A DNA stretch of 64,000 bases from Myxocyprinus asiaticus (GCF_019703515.2 NC_059348.1:24538156-24602155), one strand, 5' to 3'. Shown: positions 36,701 through 47,350, counted from the stretch's first letter. Translations and numbers: made by a program. The notes: generated by a model not told the origin, from the sequence alone.

Positions 36701-37850
36701 GAAAAGGAAGACAGCTGATAACCCATTCATCGAAGGTTTAATAAACAGTATATATAAGTTTGCATTCTCTTTTGCCTCAAATGTTCACACCCCTTTCATA
36801 ATTTATACAAATATAAGAGATAAAAGATTTATTTATTACTGCCCTTCAGAATCTATATAAGCAGATATTTACATATAGTATGCATATAGTAGTGTGTTGT
36901 CTTCTTGAGCATCAATGAATGTTGCACCTTGTGTAATAGTTGTGTACAAGTCCCTCAATTGTCCTAAGTGTCAAAAGCTTGATATATAATTTATTGTTTT
37001 ATAATATTGCCTTTCTTTACTGTTACCGGATGGCCCAGACACAGAGACTACAAGAGTGCAATTTGAATGAAATCCCAGATGCAGTTTACTGTGCTACTCC
37101 AATCCCAATCAATAATTACCAGAAGAAGAAAAAAGTGGTACACAATACAGGACTTTTAATTGTAAAGAAGCCCGAAATACACATGGGACTCTTATTTTGA
37201 AATGTCTGCGCTCCCCGTTGTGAGCTCACTGATGGCTGATTCTCTGAGAAACTGAATCTGATTCAAACTGCTAACCTGATCTCCTGAGATCAAACCCTCA
37301 GTTCTTTTCAAATGATTCATGAAAAAGATCTGGTCCAAAAGAGTCATTTGTTCACGACTCTCTCGCGCTGGGTTTATTGTTGTGTGTGATGCAGTGAGCT
37401 CGTCATCACAACAGAACGGGTGAAAAGCGGCACGAGACACATTGGTGGTGCGCGCTAAAAAGATGTATTCAATAACTCGCAAGATTATCTGATGAAACCG
37501 CATATGAAGGCACACAGCCTGACTAGATTTTAAATTATAGTTGCAGTCTGGAGCCCTGTAGGCCTACATGTTGTCTCAGTTTTGCGAGAAGCACACAAGT
37601 AACAATTTCATTGTACTTGGTACTCTGTACACATGACAATAAAAAAAGCTTTGAGCTTTGATACACATGTACTCCTCTGTCCAAATGTCCGATTGTTCAT
37701 TTGATTTTTTTCCTGTTTCCCTGCTCCCTTTTTTTCAGGATGTCAACATTTGAAGTGAAAGACATTTTATCACTCGATGAGCTCAAAAGGGAGTTTGATC
37801 TTGTCGGGCTAACTGAGGTTTACCACCAGTTTGTGTGCGCACTCATCTGA
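29316..37850 (+). CDS. rwdd3: RWD domain-containing protein 3 (RSUME), four coding exons
   Basis: Cytoplasmic/nuclear protein that, in mammals, binds the SUMO E2 UBC9 through its RWD domain and enhances sumoylation (for example of IkB and HIF1A). Exons: 29316-29400, 35536-35999, 36286-36401, 37739-37850. All have GT/AG borders with consistent phase and total 777 nt or 258 aa, close to mammalian RWDD3. The start gives [17 protein letters not shown], matching the family's ELSVL-AIFC opening. The RWD hallmark YPHTPPDI is at residues 60-67, followed by [15 protein letters not shown]. The C-terminal half is well conserved: [45 protein letters not shown] and the last-exon [16 protein letters not shown]. 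Intron 1 is 6.1 kb and full of repeats; intron 3 holds a hAT-like element. No stop or frameshift. Confidence 0.95.
30008..30313 (+). pseudogene. LINE reverse transcriptase C-terminal fragment in rwdd3 intron 1
   Basis: Translation reads [19 protein letters not shown] and then, after a stop and a one-base shift, [39 protein letters not shown] and [13 protein letters not shown]. This is the conserved end of RT-encoding non-LTR elements (VRPVLEYAAPVW, ACKIILG). It is isolated and dead. Confidence 0.85.
30975..31607. mobile_element. hAT-type MITE
   Basis: The left end CTAGAGCTGCAACTAATAAT with ATAATCGATTAATCG repeats, and the right end GACAGTTTCAGCCCTA, are typical fish hAT-related inverted termini. 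TAAATCA occurs immediately outside both ends (30968-30974 region and about 31602-31608), which fits a host duplication. It has no coding capacity. Confidence 0.75.
31855..32846 (-). mobile_element. Solo LTR with 5-bp target duplication, split by a SINE
   Basis: On the minus strand the element begins TGTGGCGAGCAGGGTGTGGC and ends CTTGTTACG (canonical end TTACA, with the last base changed). GACAC flanks both sides (31850-31854 and 32847-32851). The length without the inserted SINE and its duplication is about 547 bp. The element has no internal coding region, so it is a solo LTR left after recombination of a retrotransposon, probably Ty3/gypsy. An AATAAATAATAC-type signal lies near its 3' part. 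Confidence 0.88.
32111..32540 (+). mobile_element. Full-length tRNA-derived SINE with 15-bp target duplication
   Basis: The head GGGGCCTGGGTAGCTCAGC has a tRNA-like A box, and GAGTTCATGAGTTTGGTTCCC is a degenerate B box of the internal RNA polymerase III promoter. The body follows (GGCCCAGTTGCTAGGGAGGG, CACATGGGGTAACCTCC) and the element ends in an A-rich tail. AAAAACACTTTTCAG is present exactly at both sides (32096-32110 and 32541-32555). I know this SINE from cyprinid genomes. It inserted into the solo LTR. Confidence 0.93.
32852..33401. other. rwdd3 intron 1 sequence, nothing further recognised
   Basis: No coding frame. It includes a small ATCGATC cluster near 32920-32950. Confidence 0.5.
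33402..33535. repeat. Foldback block with 24-bp perfect palindrome
   Basis: CACGTGGAGAGCAGGAATAAA at the left pairs imperfectly with TTTATTCCCACTCCACG at the right. The centre region contains CTAGAGAGAAAT followed by ATTTCTCTCTAG (33479-33502), a perfect palindrome. It may be a small MITE. Confidence 0.7.
33687..33775. repeat. (GT)n microsatellite, about 44 units
   Basis: An uninterrupted GT run of about 88 bases in rwdd3 intron 1. It yields artefactual His-Thr or Cys-Val open frames. Confidence 0.97.
34415..34960. repeat. Degenerate minisatellite
   Basis: Repeats of a core like TCTCACCCATTCATTCCTGTG, then GTGTGAGTGTGTAAGCACATG and TTCAGCATTGTGGATGTGTT, recur at least five times with variable spacing. 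Two units of about 120 bp (34500-34570 and 34615-34690) are very similar. Confidence 0.85.
36559..37558. mobile_element. hAT-like non-autonomous transposon in rwdd3 intron 3
   Basis: CAGGGCTCCAGACTG at 36559-36573 is exactly mirrored by CAGTCTGGAGCCCTG at 37544-37558, about 1.0 kb apart. A clean 8-bp host duplication was not seen. Inside, 37030-37200 encodes a short frame ([20 protein letters not shown]...) without a recognised domain. Confidence 0.8.
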
Positions 37851-38313
37851 AGAGCACATAGCTAATGTGTAACAAACTCTCTCCACTAGGTGGAGTCTGA
37901 CTCTATGTCTTCAGCTCTTTGCTGCCTCAAAATGCAATTTTCTAAAAAAAAAAAAAAATGTATAATGCAATGTATACTTTCTGACTGTACTCTCAGTTAC
38001 ATATGAGTCCCAGGTCATACAGGACATGTCTCCTTAAAAGGACCAGTGATAACACTCAGACATTGCATGAAATTGTATACAAAATATCCAGACAACATCA
38101 AGATAAACTGCACATGATAGAAACTGTTTCCTGTTGTTCTCTATAGCATATTTGAAATAACAAGGATTCTCTCAGCTTAAAAAGATATCAGATATTCTCA
38201 CTTTGCTTTTAGTGTTATATCTGGATAGTCCATTTTTGTTCTTTTTTTTATTAGTACCAGCAAGCTATAAATCTGTGAAGGTGGTATGACAGTACTCCTG
38301 TTGGCTATAGGCC

Positions 38314-39777
38314 AGGGCTCTTCAACAACTTTCTTGCAGGGGCAAGATTATCCAGAAAGTTTTTCCATATTCATCTTAGCTAGCACTTTCATTACAAGTA
38401 ACGTTACTTAAAAACACCCTTAACAGTGTGCATTTATTCATATTAAAATAGTCAAAGGGTATAGTGTATATTGCCCTATCACTATATCAACCCACACATG
38501 AAAACAATGGTCATATAGAAATATCATGTTTACTAAAGAATGCGTTATTTTTTTTTTTTTTTAATAAAATACAAAGATAAAATGTCTATTCTTCCATTTT
38601 CTCTATAAAGTATCATCCTCTTCAGTGAAGAAAAAAAATTAGTCCTTCAAGTATTGTGAATTTGCACGCAATAGCCAGTGCAGGAGCCAGATTTTTGTGC
38701 AGATAATTACTGGTAAAAGAAGAACAAACTGAGTTGATGCTGTTGGTGATTGAGTTGGCTGACTCACAGCTGTATATACAACCAAATATTATCAGGATAT
38801 TTGCAGATTCAGTTTCACGTTATCACTTTTTTACGAGCCCTACAGACCCTAAACAGATAATAGTGAATAAACCGTTCAGCGCATTTTCTTTGGACGTTTG
38901 GTTTTCATAACTGATTTCTTGTTGCATAAGATGTGCATATGTGTTGACAACACTTCTGTAACAAACGCGGTGATAATCTGTAGATTTGACCGCATTCCAC
39001 ACAACTAAGCAATTTATATAAATAAATTTGATTGAAAAAGACACAGTGCACAAATGCTCACCTAAACGATGCGATCCCTTTCGCCAGAAAAGTATAAACA
39101 TGCGCTCCGGTCTGATGACTGCTGAATGCTTTTGCATGCGCCATTGAGCGTTGCTATACCGGAGCCATTCTAAAGGGTAGTCTACAAGCTTAGCTTAAAA
39201 TAGCATAACGCGGCGCTCCCATTGACGCTCTATGATGGTACACTGGCGAGGAGACAAGAGGCCGTACTTTTTGAATGGATGTCTATGGAGGAGATGCTTC
39301 AGTAAGCTGAGTAAACTACTTTTGTGAGGAAACAGCTCATCACTTTATGAACTGACCGCCTGTCCGCTAATCTTCAATATGTTATACATTAAACAATGCT
39401 TTTGTTATTAAATATTTGTGGAGTTTACTACGATAAATGTATATTTTATATGAGAAGTCACTGACGATTTTGCGACAGGTAGGTGTCATTTTACGGCTCC
39501 CCCATTCATTAAAATGGTATCTGCAAATGGTGACTTACTGTCGTAACACGCTAGTCGACCGTTACGCTCTCTCCTATGATAGACCGCGGAGGTTGTTATT
39601 TATTCAAAGAAAATAATCTCTGTTTAAACTCACGATTGATTGCTGAGACTCGCGCATATAAAGGCTGAGTTTTGCGTAGAGAGCACTCTGGTATTTTAGA
39701 TGGAGAGGCAGTTTGATCAAAAACCAGTCGGAGGGCCAGACAAAGATGATTGGCGGGCCGCCAGTTGACTAGCCATG
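38314..39777. mobile_element. Probable non-autonomous hAT-like element
   Basis: The left end CAGGGCTCTTCAACAACTTT with nearby CTTGCAGGGGCAAGATT, and the right end GGCGGGCCGCCAGTTGACTA then GCCATG, look like the degenerate termini of a widespread fish hAT family. The internal part 39190-39600 shares sequence with 11740-12000 in inverse orientation. No transposase frame. Confidence 0.55.
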
Positions 39778-39794
39778 CTATGCTATAACCTACT

Positions 39795-39970
39795 TTAGAA
39801 TTAGAATCAGCTTTATTGCCAAGTAGGCTTACACATACAAGGAATGTGTCTTGGTGACCCTAGCTTCCAGTGCACAAACAATACAACAGCAAGACAGAGA
39901 TAATAATAATAATAATAAAAAAATAAGTGAATAGCAAAGTATATATAAGTATATATAGAAATACACAATA

Positions 39971-40039
<69 letters not shown>

Positions 40040-40360
40040 CTATGTATGTACAATATACAAATACAAATCTGTTATATACAGATGCAAGGGAATGTATGGC
40101 AGAAGAGGTAGGGTATGTTGGATAAATATAAATAGACTAAGCTGTGAATTGCACATAATTATTGCTCAATGGGCAGTTTTAACTGTTCATGAGATGGATA
40201 GCCTGGGGAAAAAACTGTTCCTGACGGTTCTGGTGCTCAGTGCTCTGTAGCGCTGTCTAGACGGCAACTGTTCAAAAAGGTAATGGGCAGGGTGAAGGGG
40301 TCCAGAGTGATTTATTCAGACTTTTTCCTTACTCTGGAAGTGTATAGTTCTTGAAGGGAG
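39795..40360 (-). mobile_element. LINE 3' end (same family as 692-1310) with expanded (TA)n
   Basis: Starting at 39795 the reverse strand of AGAATCAGCTTTATTGCCAAG is the conserved LINE 3' tail. The RT C-terminus is near 40180-40345 (text parallel to 880-1060). A TA run at 39978-40034 sits in the 3' UTR. It is 5'-truncated. Confidence 0.85.
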
Positions 40361-40705
40361 GGCATCCTTAATTATATTGCATACTTATATTTAGTATACT
40401 GTAAATGTGAGCACATAGATCATATTTATTCAAGTGCTTTTGTCCAAATATGCACAAATCCAATCTGTATTTATAGTAGGGGAGGTACCAGGTACATTCT
40501 CACAGAGATCAAGTCATGTAGGGACATGGTTGAGATTTCTTTCCACAAAGGCGTCACTAACCGCAATGACAGCCACCCAGTTACAGCCTCAGTTCATTTA
40601 AGGCAAATCAATTATCTGCTCTTCAATATAAGAACAAGCACTAAGTATAAAGTTTTTCTCAGTACTTAATGTTGAGTATAGAGTGCATTTTTTACAATTC
40701 AATTA

Positions 40706-40749
<44 letters not shown>

Positions 40750-41621
40750 TTATTTTTTTAAGTAGTGTGATAGGTGTGAACATGCTTTTAATAAAACCTG
40801 TAAATTGAATTTGACCTGAAATGCAGCTTTTATAGTTCAAACCAATTAAGAATAAACTTTTAATTTATAGTTATATTTTAAAAGTTAATAAGGCTTAGTT
40901 TTATACAATCTCAAATGAGAGTTTTAAAAAATCAACTTTTATTAGGCAATGTATCTAGCAACTCTGTTTTTAGCTCCACACGCCCACATCTTATACACAC
41001 TGTGCAAGCAGCTCCTGTCTATGAGGTTCCAGAAGCAATTGACATGAAATTACTTTTTTTTAAAAAACATAATTAACAAGGCTTAATGAAAATCACCTCC
41101 TCGCCCTTTACAATGATCCACTCTGAACTATAAATTCACCTTGCCTGACCTTTTCCCTGGCATGTTCTAACAAAACAACACTGCTTGTTAAATGTCATCC
41201 ACTCAATGGCATTTACTTGTATAAAACAGGGCTTTGATCCACAGGAGAAGCACACTCTCCTACCTTTCCTAGGCCATAAGGCCAAGCTCAGCAACACTGT
41301 GCGCCTGTTACTTGCTGAATATTTTAATTATGGCCAATTAAATTGAACAAAGGGTACATTGAACTTAAATCTTATTGGCCAAATGGTATTTTAATTGCAC
41401 AAATTAACATCAAATTTATGACTCGTATGCTTTGCTTTTCCTGATCTCGGTACAAGCACAATTTGGAATTCTGTACAACTTCTGAAGATTCGCCAAATCA
41501 ATGCAGAAACATGACTGAAATGAAGCGCCGAAGCTAAACGTGTCAAACTCAATCTAGGTTGATGCAGAACAAACTGTCACATGGAGGCCCTTGACAGCAT
41601 CATCTGATGTCACTTACACCC
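40361..41621. other. Non-coding, candidate conserved element at 40985-41480
   Basis: No gene. A TA run lies at 40711-40744. The block 40985-41480 is unique-looking with balanced composition and many TAAT and ATTGGCC-type words (GGCCAATTAAATTGAACAAAG). It resembles vertebrate conserved non-coding sequence, but conservation was not tested. Confidence 0.4.
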
Positions 41622-42510
41622 AGTCTTGGGTAGTAATAGACCACATATAAAAATCAAGTACTTGTATTTAGATTGCATTGCATTTTTAAATGTGATTGAT
41701 ACTTTTTTATAGATTACATAATTACATAAGGATTACATCTATCAGTCTGGACAATTAAAAGGGGAGATACAGGTAATGGCAAAGCAAATTGCTGTTTGAT
41801 TACATGTTTATGAATATTTGATGAAAGGAGTGCAAATTTATTCTTAAAGGTGCAATCAGTAATTTTTGTGTTTATGTTGTCTTGGATTTACACTGACACC
41901 TAGGGACATGGATGCAGCATCATTCAAATGCAGTAGTTTTCATTTACAGTTGCTGTTGTAGAAATGATTAACAGTAAGCCATGATTCAATTAATCAATGA
42001 GTGAAATTGTCCAATAACCGGGCAGTTACTGAGCTTCAGCGATTAGTATTCGGCTGGTCATGTGATTCTAACATGGCAGCTACCATGAGGGGACCCTCTC
42101 CATGTAGAATAAAACAGCTTTAAGGTTACTTATATATAGGCTAATTGGAGTCTTAATCTCATGTGAGTCGCCATGATTTTATACATATGTTTCAAAATTA
42201 CAATTCATTTCTTTAGAAGTAAAACTTATAAAATGAGGAAAAAATTACTGAATGCACATTTAATAGACTTAAAATTAGATTTCCATCAAAACATTAAATA
42301 AGTAATCTAAAAGTAATAACATTTTAAGGGACTAAGACAAAAAACAAAAACAAAAAAAATCAGCTAGTGATTTTATTCCACCTTGCGGTTCAGGGCTTCC
42401 GTAATGATTAGATTAACTAAAAGATTAGGTCACTGATTACTATTTAAGTTGTGTAACCTAATTTGTACTCAGTACCACATTACATTTCAGAAGTAATCTT
42501 CTCAACAATG
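41622..42510. mobile_element. Second copy of the GATTAC-rich element, split by MITE A
   Basis: The left end CCCAGTCTTGGGTAGTAATA with ATAGATTACATAATTACATA, and the right end GTAATCTAAAAGTAATAAC, then CAGAAGTAATCTTCTCAACA, parallel the element at 14515-17193. MITE A copy 3 interrupts it. Confidence 0.7.
41844..42263 (+). mobile_element. TTAA-type MITE family A, copy 3
   Basis: TTAA at 41844-41847 and 42260-42263 borders AGGTGCAATCAGTAATTTTT and AAATTACTGAATGCACAT. It is 420 bp, almost the same length as copy 2. It is inserted in the GATTAC-rich element. Confidence 0.9.
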
Positions 42511-44040
42511 CCTACATGAATATCCTCAATTTTAATAATCGTGCGACTTTAGTTGCAATAAAAACACATTCCACACCATTTTTACAAGACAAAAAATGTG
42601 TGAAGTTTAATAAAAATGGATTGTGCTGCATCAGGACTCTCGATGATAATATTTTTGACTGGTGTTAATGCTCTGATCCCATCTGGTTCCAGAGGTGCAC
42701 ACCTGCCTTTATCTGGTATTAGCTATGGATTCTCCATTATTGAGCTCATATTCCCAATTATCATAATAGCTGAGATGCACAGGCTTGTTTGCATGCAGGC
42801 ACATACTCCTGAATAATGTGGCGCGTGAATGCAAGCCCCCATTTTAATTAAACTGGAGTACCGAGGATGTTTTTAGGTGAGAGATAAACCTGCTGTTAAT
42901 TAAGTTAACTGGAAAAAAAAAGAAAAGAAATGAGAGAGTGTCAGTTCTGGAGCAAACACACAGACAGGGAGGCTAAACTTTGGGCTGGGTTAAGAGTTTT
43001 AGGTAAATATTTGGGAGTAGGATGTATCAGGACTTCGTGAGAAATCATTTTATTTCATAACATGTAATTTCTGATAGCTCATACTGATATACCATTTGGG
43101 ATAAAACAGGAAAAACATATTAGGACTTCCTTGTTAAACATGACGCTTCAAATAAACTTGTGTGAGGCGTAATTGGACAGCAGAGGCTGCTGTTGTACTA
43201 TTGAACACTCACATGCACAGATTTCCATCATTCATGATTTGTTTCAGGTATTCCTCAGAGTAGCATACATTTTACATTGTGACAGACAGCTGGGTTTATT
43301 TTAATTCTGCTGAAGTTGAAGTGAAATTAAATGAAATTACTGTGACACTTTGTAACGTGTGCTATCAGTCAAATCAGTTAAACAGCACTTTTCACAATAC
43401 ATACTGTCTCAAAGCAGCTTTACAGAAAATAGCGAGCAAGCTAAAAGTGACCCTGGCAAAGAAAAGACTCTACCACATACACAAGGGTCATGAAAAAGTC
43501 AGTGCGGTGAACACACTGAGCTCTGAGATCACCATTCAAGTCCATTCAAGATACATGAGTAGAATCCTAAAGGTATACATGCCAAGTTATCTGATTTTTG
43601 TGTTTCTGTCTGCCCCTCCTTCTCTCTCGCCCTGCTCTTGTGATTCACTGCTAACCCTCTCACAGTGGACTAAAGAGCCATGCAGTGGAGAACCCAACAT
43701 GTGCCCCTACGAATGTCTCCTTTGGGCTGTGGTGGAACGCCTTCGTCCGCATGTAAGGAATTAAATAAATTCTTTAAATCTCTCAATCTTACTGTCAGGC
43801 AAACTTGAGGACAAGTTACCTGACAAGGTTAATATCAAAGGTGGTGATATAACACCAGAACCGCTTGCTGGTAAAATCTAATTTAAATTTTGATTGAAAG
43901 GCCTCTCCTCTTTACTTGTCTTTTAGAGATTTGTTTCTAAGCAAAGCTACTTTCAGTGCTCTAATTGCATGGCCCCCCTCCAACATGATCACACGGGAAG
44001 TTGTCATGCTGTTTCTGAAAGTTCCGTTACCCTAGGTCTG
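42511..44040. other. Non-coding, candidate conserved element at 42610-42850
   Basis: The block 42610-42850 (TTCCAGAGGTGCACACCTGCC, TTCCCAATTATCATAATAGC) has the look of conserved non-coding sequence. A 161-codon open frame at 43279-43764 overlaps a common fish repeat (TCAAAGCAGCTTTACAGAAAA) and shows no domain, so no gene is called. Confidence 0.4.
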
Positions 44041-44054
44041 ACCAACACATTTAC

Positions 44055-44135
44055 ATATTTTCATGTTTTACATTTATTCATGTAGCAGATGCTTTTATCC
44101 AACGCAACATTTGGATTACAAATGAGAATATTTTA
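44055..44135. mobile_element. SINE tail fragment
   Basis: ATGTAGCAGATGCTTTTATCC, then AACGCAACATTTGGATTACA, matches the 3' portion of common fish tRNA-derived SINEs (GCAGACGCTTTTATCCAAAG). Confidence 0.6.
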
Positions 44136-45667
44136 CAATATATTACAAGCAGAAGCAAGTAAGTAAGGAATAATTGACGACGGACCATTGAATTATTGAA
44201 AAATAATGCACACCCGAGGTGGTAATACGGCCATGATACGCATCGGATTGCGAAGCTTGCACTGCTTTACTGGAGCACTTACTGGAGTAATAAGGTAGTG
44301 CTTTGTGTGTGTGTGAGTTTGTGTGAGTGAGCGAGAGAGAAACCCAGAAACTGAAAGAGATTGCTTGTGGGATTACCTTATATGTTGCAGCTCTCTTCAG
44401 AAGTAACATCACTTCAAAATCGGCAAGATGTAAGTTTAAGCACACTTCTCAGCAGTAGCGAGTGTCGCCATTTTTGTATATAGCGTTTCTATTATAAGCC
44501 TTAACAACTGTTTTCAACCCCACTGAGATGCAGGTGTGCACTGACATGATGGCTCTGTTTTTAGCTCGCAAGTAAGTGTGTGCGTAATGCGTATATATAT
44601 GTGTGTCCATGTGTGTGAGAGTGATAGAGAGGGGGAGGGGGAGTGCAAGGGTGCTTTCTACAGATAAATCAGATAATATATAAACTGTTATATTGATCAA
44701 GTCCCAGGGGATGCGTTTACGTGTGTGTGTGTGTCAGCATGTGTGAGTGTGGGTGATTGCGAAAGAGAGAGAGGGAGCGCGAGGGCACTTCTCAACCAAA
44801 ATGTAAATAAATTTAGGATATTACAGACATTGTTTGTCATATCCGATGTACTTAGCCATTGTCTTTGTATTAACTGGTTATTTTGCTGTGGTAGCCTGTA
44901 CTATGCTTTGAAATAACTGAAATAATTTGGTGAAGTGATAGGGAACCGTTATGCAGTCAAGACCTGGAACTACTTCATAGCCATGCATTTACTGGAAAAT
45001 AACTGCACACCTTAGAACGTCTGTCAACTAATCAGAATCAAGCATTCAACAGACCCATGGTATAATACAACATAATACATAATAAAAGTAGTGCTGCTAC
45101 CACACCAAATTTATTAAGTAATAGAGTAGCACAAAAAGCACAAAATGCAATTTTATGAAGATTGCATTGGATGTAAAGCTACCAATGTTTGTTTGCTTAT
45201 TTTGATGTGCTGTTTAGGGGCTGGTTATTCTAAAATACTTGATACTACAACAATAAACCGGCATAGAAATAGACCTGCTATTGGTCTGCGGCCAGCTGAA
45301 TAGAAAACACTGATGAAAAATATTCAAAAGCGGAATATGCAGTAAAAATGAAACTGTGGGTTAAACAACACGTAGTAAACAACGTTTTTAAACAACTCTG
45401 AATATCTTTCAAATACTAAGCTAACTTTGACAAATCCAGTGATTAGTTCATCCTCAAAAACACTTATTGTATTAAACCTGGTACCTTTGACATAGTGCAC
45501 CCTGACCTCTGGAAATTTCATAGAAGCCAGCCAATCAGATTCAAACTACTGATTTTCAGATAGTTCTGTGTACAATATATATCAGAGGGTCAGTGAACAG
45601 GCTGTAGGCATTCTGAGGCTGAGACTATGATATACCTGAAATAATCACTATTTACCCTCAATCTGTC
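44136..45667. other. Non-coding, GT/GA-rich low-complexity patches
   Basis: Simple-sequence patches at 44300-44345, 44570-44650 and 44718-44790. No gene recognised. Confidence 0.5.
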
Positions 45668-45988
45668 CAGGGGCGCATTAATGCACGGGCCTGCACGGGC
45701 TAAAGCCCAGGGGCCCACAACTCCCATGGGGACCAGCTTGCGGCATCCGCCACCAATTTTCCCCTATCCATGTGTTTGCGGGATGAGTGCGTCTAAACGC
45801 TTTCAGTGGGAGATGCAGTTGTTGGCACGGAAACGGTGCACAACCTTGAAAGGTGTCCGTGTATCGCATGTTGAACGCACAGCAGTTCTACCCCCCAACC
45901 AAAACCCCTATCCCTGGCTCAACAACTAGAAGGGAGCGTCTGCGGAACAGCGAGCCCATGGGCCCAGAGGTACCTTGAAGCGCCCCTG
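45668..45988. mobile_element. hAT-type MITE with 8-bp target duplication
   Basis: The termini CAGGGGCGC (45668) and GCGCCCCTG (45980-45988) are inverted repeats. They are flanked by AATCTGTC (45660-45667) and AATCTCTC (45989-45996), an 8-bp duplication with one mismatch. It is 321 bp with no coding capacity. Confidence 0.85.
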
Positions 45989-45996
45989 AATCTCTC

Positions 45997-47350
45997 CTAT
46001 TGTGCTATACTGCAAGATTTGCCCATTCTGAGGAATGTCCTGCATCTAACACTGATGAGGATCTGGATGCTCTGCTGGACAGTGCAGATGGTCAGATCTG
46101 ATGCCTGTGGCTCACTACACATCAAGCCTGTTGGGTAATTATTGCCATTACGACGGAGGTCAAAGCCAGGATGAGCTGCTGAGAAGGCCCATGTTATAAA
46201 GTCTCCAGCATACTCAGTACTCACTTTATCAAATTCTTGCCTTATATTTAGTGGCACAATTTCTGTATGTGTAAATCTCTAGAGGGGCTTTCGTTTATTT
46301 CTGCGAGGGTCCAAATGTGCTGCAACAGCAGCTCTCTTCACTTAAGAGCTTAGAGTGTTTTGTTTGGAGCACTCAATAGCATATAGCAGTCTGCATTTCC
46401 TGCTCGCGAGCACCGATGACTGTATGTGACCTTCTCTCCACATTCTGATAAGACAGATCATCATTGTGGATCCCAGACAGCAATTGTAGAATAAGCACAG
46501 TAGAGCTTTTTCCTCTGCGTCTCCGGGACACCTCTCAGGTTGGCGTACGCATCTCACAATAACACATCATTAAATCAGACAGGAAAAATGAGCCTTAGTT
46601 TACAAGGGCAGCATTCTCCTAAACTGCTGTTTGCTAGATCTGCATGGTTTGCGGGGGATGGTGTGAACATTTTCCTTCTGCCAAGTGCAAATAGGCAGTT
46701 TTGTCTGATATTTGCTGTTGTCAGGGTGAAAACAAAAAGCCTATCCACGCTCCACAAGTAGTTAGGGGCGAGCGCCGGAAGTTTGTAGTTTTATGAAATG
46801 TCATCCTCGGGGTTTGAAACAATTGGGGGGAAATTATGCTGGTTGCGGCTGACTCATCCTACTGGAAAACAAGTGAGAAAACATATTTGCCAGTGCCCTT
46901 GAAGATGACGATGTGTGCTGCCTAATTGCTGGGAAGAGGATAATTGAGCCACCTGCCAGCTTAATGGCACATTTTCACATGTGTCACCACGTCTTATTGA
47001 GATGCTCAAATACACACAAATTTGTCAGAATGCTGATATCACATAGGGCAGAACATAAATAACTGCATATTTCGATCAGACTCAATTACTTTTGATTTCT
47101 GTGCCAGGGTCATTGTTGGAATGTAGTGACTTTGATTTCTTGAGATCTATCTGGCAGGAGTTTGTGGGCTGGATTAGATGCGCCGCTAAATCGGGATAGG
47201 CCCTGCCCGGACCTCACAAATGATAAACAATAACGAAAATTTTCAAATAATCTTGTTATTTTTTCATGATCATATGAACACATTTCACTCCATTTGAGAC
47301 TTTATAAGATAGAAATCGGGTTTCTTTAATCATGACATCAATGTAACAAT
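45997..47350. other. Non-coding, candidate conserved element at 46820-47010
   Basis: No gene. The block 46820-47010 (GCGGCTGACTCATCCTACTGG, GCCTAATTGCTGGGAAGAGG, CACATGTGTCACCACGTC) resembles conserved regulatory sequence. Conservation was not tested. Confidence 0.4.

Noticed and set aside
39813..40053. Minus-strand frames rich in Tyr-Ile
   Set aside because: They are translations of the TA repeat in a LINE 3' end.
43279..43764. 161-codon open frame on the + strand
   Set aside because: It overlaps a common fish repeat (TCAAAGCAGCTTTACAGAAAA), has no recognisable domain and lacks splice or promoter context.
45681..45929. 82-codon frame on the + strand
   Set aside because: It lies inside the 321-bp hAT MITE and is a chance frame in its GC-rich interior.
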